9,481 nucleotides of DNA, taken from the NCBI GenBank assembly GCA_034659895.1, contig JAYEIF010000196.1:1-9481 (forward strand). The letters run 5' to 3'. This stretch comes from B120-G9 sp034659895. Its GTDB lineage: Bacteria; Zixibacteria; MSB-5A5; GN15; FEB-12. The translations under genes and the position numbers were made by a program. This document shows positions 7,291 through 9,481 of this stretch, piece after piece; the stretch's first letter is position 1; each line of letters starts with the position of its first letter. The notes beneath the pieces were generated by a model. That model was given only the letters and a program-made list of their open reading frames with translations. It was not told where the DNA came from and made no database searches.

Positions 7291-8139
7291 ATGCGTAAGA
7301 TGTTGGTACAATTATTGAGTGTGTTGATTGTTTGTCTGGCATTCAATCCAATAATGGCTTTTGAGTTTCATTCATCTCGTGGTATTGGAATTGGGAAAGC
7401 AGTAGTACTGTCGGAAATGTCCCCATCAGGCCTGCTATTAGTGCCATCATCTGCTGATAGTATTCTTTCCGGTGCAGTAGAACTGTGTATTCTCAGGCAA
7501 TATGAGCTGAAGGACCTCGATGAAGCGCTCGTTTCTGTCGGATATCGATTCAGCAGGTTCACTTGGGCAGCAGGGTTCTCACAATTTGGACACAGCGAAC
7601 TTTACACCGAAAAAACGTTCAAACTTGCCACAGCATACAATTTTGGTAACGCTAGCGTTGGTAACGCTGGCGTTGGTGTAACATGGTCACATTTATCAAT
7701 AGACTTTGGCGGTGGCTATTCAGGATTAAGTTCATCAACTATCGGAGCGTCGCTTTCATACAAACGACAACGATTTTTATTTGCTCTGGCGGCGGATAAT
7801 CTAACTTCCCCTGTTATGAAATCAGGCAGCCCGGAAATCAATCCTCAGTATTCTGTTTTCGTTGAACTACTTGGACAAGGCTCATACTCAATCATTGCAA
7901 AATCAACTTTCGAGGATAAACAGAAACCACAGTTTAGCATCGGTCAAAAGATTGATGTCTCATCGAAAGCTTCCCTTATGTGGTCACTGACTTCAGAGCC
8001 ATTAACCTACGCTGGGGGACTGGAAGTTAATATTATTCATGGGCTGGTCGGTTACTATACATCATACCATCCTACACTTGGCTTTACCCATTGCATGTCG
8101 TTATCTTATCAATGGTGGAAAAATACAAACATTGAATAA
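7291..8139 (+). CDS. PorV/PorQ-like (UPF0164-type) outer-membrane beta-barrel protein
   Basis: A 282-residue predicted outer-membrane barrel. The signal peptide is residues 1-23 (basic MRK, hydrophobic core, cleavage after IMA). The start is the ATG at 7291, two bases after the previous stop; a longer frame from 7177 would read through the preceding gene and bury the signal peptide. Residues 30-56 (GIGIGKAVVLSEMSPSG onward) look like a diverged form of the opening segment of PorV-type proteins, normally rich in Gly and ending in NPAG. Alternating strands follow, with FALAADNLTSP (164-174), and the C-terminus has HPTLGFTHCMSLSYQW (260-275), a pattern I associate with PorV-like proteins of FCB bacteria. 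PorV carries sorting-domain proteins from the type IX translocon to the cell surface. Position directly after a gene encoding a sorting-type domain fits that role. Other FadL-like barrels are not excluded. Confidence 0.6.
   Translation: MRKMLVQLLSVLIVCLAFNPIMAFEFHSSRGIGIGKAVVLSEMSPSGLLLVPSSADSILSGAVELCILRQYELKDLDEALVSVGYRFSRFTWAAGFSQFGHSELYTEKTFKLATAYNFGNASVGNAGVGVTWSHLSIDFGGGYSGLSSSTIGASLSYKRQRFLFALAADNLTSPVMKSGSPEINPQYSVFVELLGQGSYSIIAKSTFEDKQKPQFSIGQKIDVSSKASLMWSLTSEPLTYAGGLEVNIIHGLVGYYTSYHPTLGFTHCMSLSYQWWKNTNIE
7645..7674 (+). repeat. Two tandem 15-bp repeats inside the PorV-like gene
   Basis: GGTAACGCTAGCGTT (7645-7659) is followed at once by GGTAACGCTGGCGTT (7660-7674), differing at one base. 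The unit is in frame and encodes GNASV-GNAGV (residues 119-128), probably within a strand or turn of the barrel. The first copy contains the perfect 12-bp palindrome AACGCTAGCGTT (7648-7659). Expansion or loss of a unit would keep the reading frame. Confidence 0.8.
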
Positions 8140-8182
8140 TATACATGAAGAATAGGAATACTGGTAAAGGCAGAATAAAATT

Positions 8183-9322
8183 ATGACATTACGAATGCGA
8201 AAGAAAATCGAGCAGCACGAATTAGAATCCCTGGCACCTTATGCTGTTAAGGCTGCTCAATCAAAAGGTAGAACTTTCCCTGTCCGAGAACATCCTCTAC
8301 GCACTGCTTTTCAGCGTGATAGAGATAGGATTATACACTCAGCCGCATTTCGCCGATTAGAATATAAGACACAGGTCTTTATCCCCCATGAGAAAGACCA
8401 TTTCCGCACTCGGCTGACGCACACAATCGAGGTAGCCCAGATTGCTCGAACGCTGGCTCGAAATCTTGGTCTTAACGAAGACCTCACCGAAGCCATTGCT
8501 CTGGTGCATGATTTGGGGCATACGCCTTTTGGTCATGGTGGAGAAGGTGTCCTAAATGACCTGCTGGTCGAAAGCGGTGGGTTCAATCACAACAGACAGT
8601 CGCTGCGTATCGTTGATCTACTTGAACAGCGTTATCCGGATTATCCCGGTCTGAATCTTACTTACGAAGTTCGTGAAGGAATAGCAAGACATGAAACCTC
8701 AGTAAAAATTGAATTGCCTGAATTTTCCGCTAACAACCAGCCAAGCCTTGAGGCTTCATTGGTAGATATCTCCGACGAGATAGCATACAACGCACACGAT
8801 ATTGATGATGGATTGTCTTCGGGCATTCTCAAATCAGAGATGCTGCTAAAAACCTCTTTCTGGGATAAACTTAATTTCAACAACAATAGCAAGTTTTTGA
8901 CACTCGGCCCACATCAACAGAGGTATGCGCTTGTACGTCACTTGATAAACCTGATGGTCACCGATGTGCTTGAGGAAACCCAAAGAAGAATTGATAGTCT
9001 GGAGATTACCGACTTGCAATCCGTCCACTCATGTCCTGAGAAAGTTTGCGGCTACTCAGATAGCACAGCAAATATCGCAGCGGATATCAAGAATTTCTTG
9101 TTGGTCAATCTCTACAAGCATCCGCATCTAAAAGACATGACCAAGAAAGCGCATGTGATTTTAGAAACAATTTTCGAAACTCTGTCGCATGATCCTGCAT
9201 TAATGCCGCAAAGATTCCAGGAAATGCTACAGACAGAACGACCCGAAACGGTGATAGCTGACTACATAGCCGGCATGACCGACCGCTTTGCTCGGGAAAT
9301 GTATCAACAAATCACCGAGTAA
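8183..9322 (+). CDS. dgt: Deoxyguanosinetriphosphate triphosphohydrolase (HD-domain dNTPase)
   Basis: A 379-residue cytoplasmic HD-superfamily enzyme that hydrolyses dGTP or other dNTPs to the deoxynucleoside and triphosphate, limiting the dNTP pool. The HD metal site is intact: H80 in RLTHTIEV, H109-D110 in VHDLGHTPFGHGGEG, and a later aspartate in the ISDEIAY motif (196-202, probably D198). The family segments RDRIIHSAAFRRLEYKTQVF (47-66), FNHNRQSLRIV (134-144), EVREGIARHE (162-171) and HDIDDG (205-210) are all present. Length and motif order fit the shorter dGTPase-like subfamily rather than the roughly 500-residue enterobacterial Dgt. The ATG at 8183 has a weak AAAGG 12 nt upstream; an ATG at 8195 lies further from it. 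The gene is 43 nt after the PorV-like gene and probably co-transcribed. No link to the surface module is evident. Confidence 0.93.
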   Translation: MTLRMRKKIEQHELESLAPYAVKAAQSKGRTFPVREHPLRTAFQRDRDRIIHSAAFRRLEYKTQVFIPHEKDHFRTRLTHTIEVAQIARTLARNLGLNEDLTEAIALVHDLGHTPFGHGGEGVLNDLLVESGGFNHNRQSLRIVDLLEQRYPDYPGLNLTYEVREGIARHETSVKIELPEFSANNQPSLEASLVDISDEIAYNAHDIDDGLSSGILKSEMLLKTSFWDKLNFNNNSKFLTLGPHQQRYALVRHLINLMVTDVLEETQRRIDSLEITDLQSVHSCPEKVCGYSDSTANIAADIKNFLLVNLYKHPHLKDMTKKAHVILETIFETLSHDPALMPQRFQEMLQTERPETVIADYIAGMTDRFAREMYQQITE

Positions 9323-9376
9323 TTGCAAGAATTAATCAGTATTCATACTACGCCTATACATTGCAGTAATAAAAAA

Positions 9377-9400
9377 CCGACCCGCTTCCTTGCGGGCCGG
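9377..9400. terminator. Intrinsic terminator hairpin, stronger on the minus strand
   Basis: CCGACCCGC (9377-9385) pairs with GCGGGCCGG (9392-9400) around the 6-nt loop TTCCTT, giving a 9-bp stem with one A-C mismatch. On the + strand it lies 54 nt after the dgt stop, but only CACTTCTT follows, a poor U-tract. Read on the minus strand it is followed by six T (from AAAAAA at 9371-9376), a textbook U-tract. It can therefore end the dgt operon weakly and a convergent minus-strand transcript well. Confidence 0.75.
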
Positions 9401-9457
9401 CACTTCTTAAGCAAGACACTCAGAAGAGGTATCCTCCATTCAATCCATGAACAGAGG

Positions 9458-9481
9458 TTATTTTTTTTCTACGTCTAATTC
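9458..9481 (-). CDS. Possible C-terminal end of a convergent minus-strand gene
   Basis: Read on the minus strand from the window edge, one frame gives seven sense codons (ELDVEKK) and then TAA at 9458-9460. The stop lies 57 nt before the hairpin at 9377-9400, almost the same distance as the dgt stop on the other side. The hairpin's T-tract is oriented for a minus-strand transcript. Those two facts are the only support; a fragment this short cannot be identified. An alternative is a + strand gene starting at the ATG at 9447, but no ribosome binding site is well placed for it. Confidence 0.25.
   Translation of the reverse strand, partial: ELDVEKK

Noticed and set aside
7324..7335. A lipobox-like LIVC in the PorV-like signal peptide
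   Set aside because: Val before the Cys is unfavourable, and a clear signal peptidase I site (IMA) follows in a barrel-type protein.
8132..8162. A possible separate dgt promoter (TTGAAT and AATACT)
   Set aside because: The spacing is 19 bp and the -10 match is poor; co-transcription with the upstream gene is simpler.
689..8245. Sigma-54 promoter candidates (TGGCAC-like matches near 693, 3111 and 8231)
   Set aside because: None has the GG/GC spacing or the TTGC half needed, and all lie inside conserved coding sequence. The activator's targets may be outside the window.
1..9481. CRISPR arrays, tRNA/rRNA genes, insertion sequences, phage or defence genes
   Set aside because: No spaced repeat array, cloverleaf pattern, transposase motif or integration-site duplication was seen on either strand.

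Overview
The window holds six complete genes, all on the + strand and tightly packed from about 315 to 9322, with short non-coding ends. AT-leaning base composition, weak or absent Shine-Dalgarno sequences, lamin-tail proteins with a gliding-motility/FlgD-type C-terminal domain, and a PorV-like barrel all point to the FCB superphylum (Bacteroidetes relatives; a candidate phylum such as Zixibacteria or Marinimicrobia would fit). This placement is an inference from gene content; no marker gene in the window settles it.

Layout: 1-314 is an AT-rich leader with a small hairpin and a possible extended -10 promoter. Next come rnr (RNase R, 315-2549); a sigma-54 activator with a degenerate receiver-like N-terminus (2569-3999); a secreted basic beta-barrel protein of the helix-hairpin-helix/outer-membrane type (3999-5648); a secreted two-lamin-tail-domain protein with a T9SS type B-like C-terminal domain (5642-7288); a PorV-like outer-membrane barrel (7291-8139); and dgt (dGTPase, 8183-9322). 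A strong hairpin at 9377-9400 closes the unit. Its T-tract lies on the minus side, which suggests that a convergent minus-strand gene ends just inside the right edge.

The gaps are 19, -1, -7, 2 and 43 nt, so the genes look like one transcript. The middle four are close enough for translational coupling. The two outer genes are housekeeping nucleic-acid enzymes. The middle four look like a regulator plus an envelope/surface module: one barrel with a relic of a DNA-binding-type HHH segment, one surface protein carrying a sorting-type domain, and one barrel of the family that shuttles such sorting domains in type IX secretion. This module, with its own sigma-54 activator translationally linked to it, is the most interesting part of the window. 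Its function is not established by the sequence.
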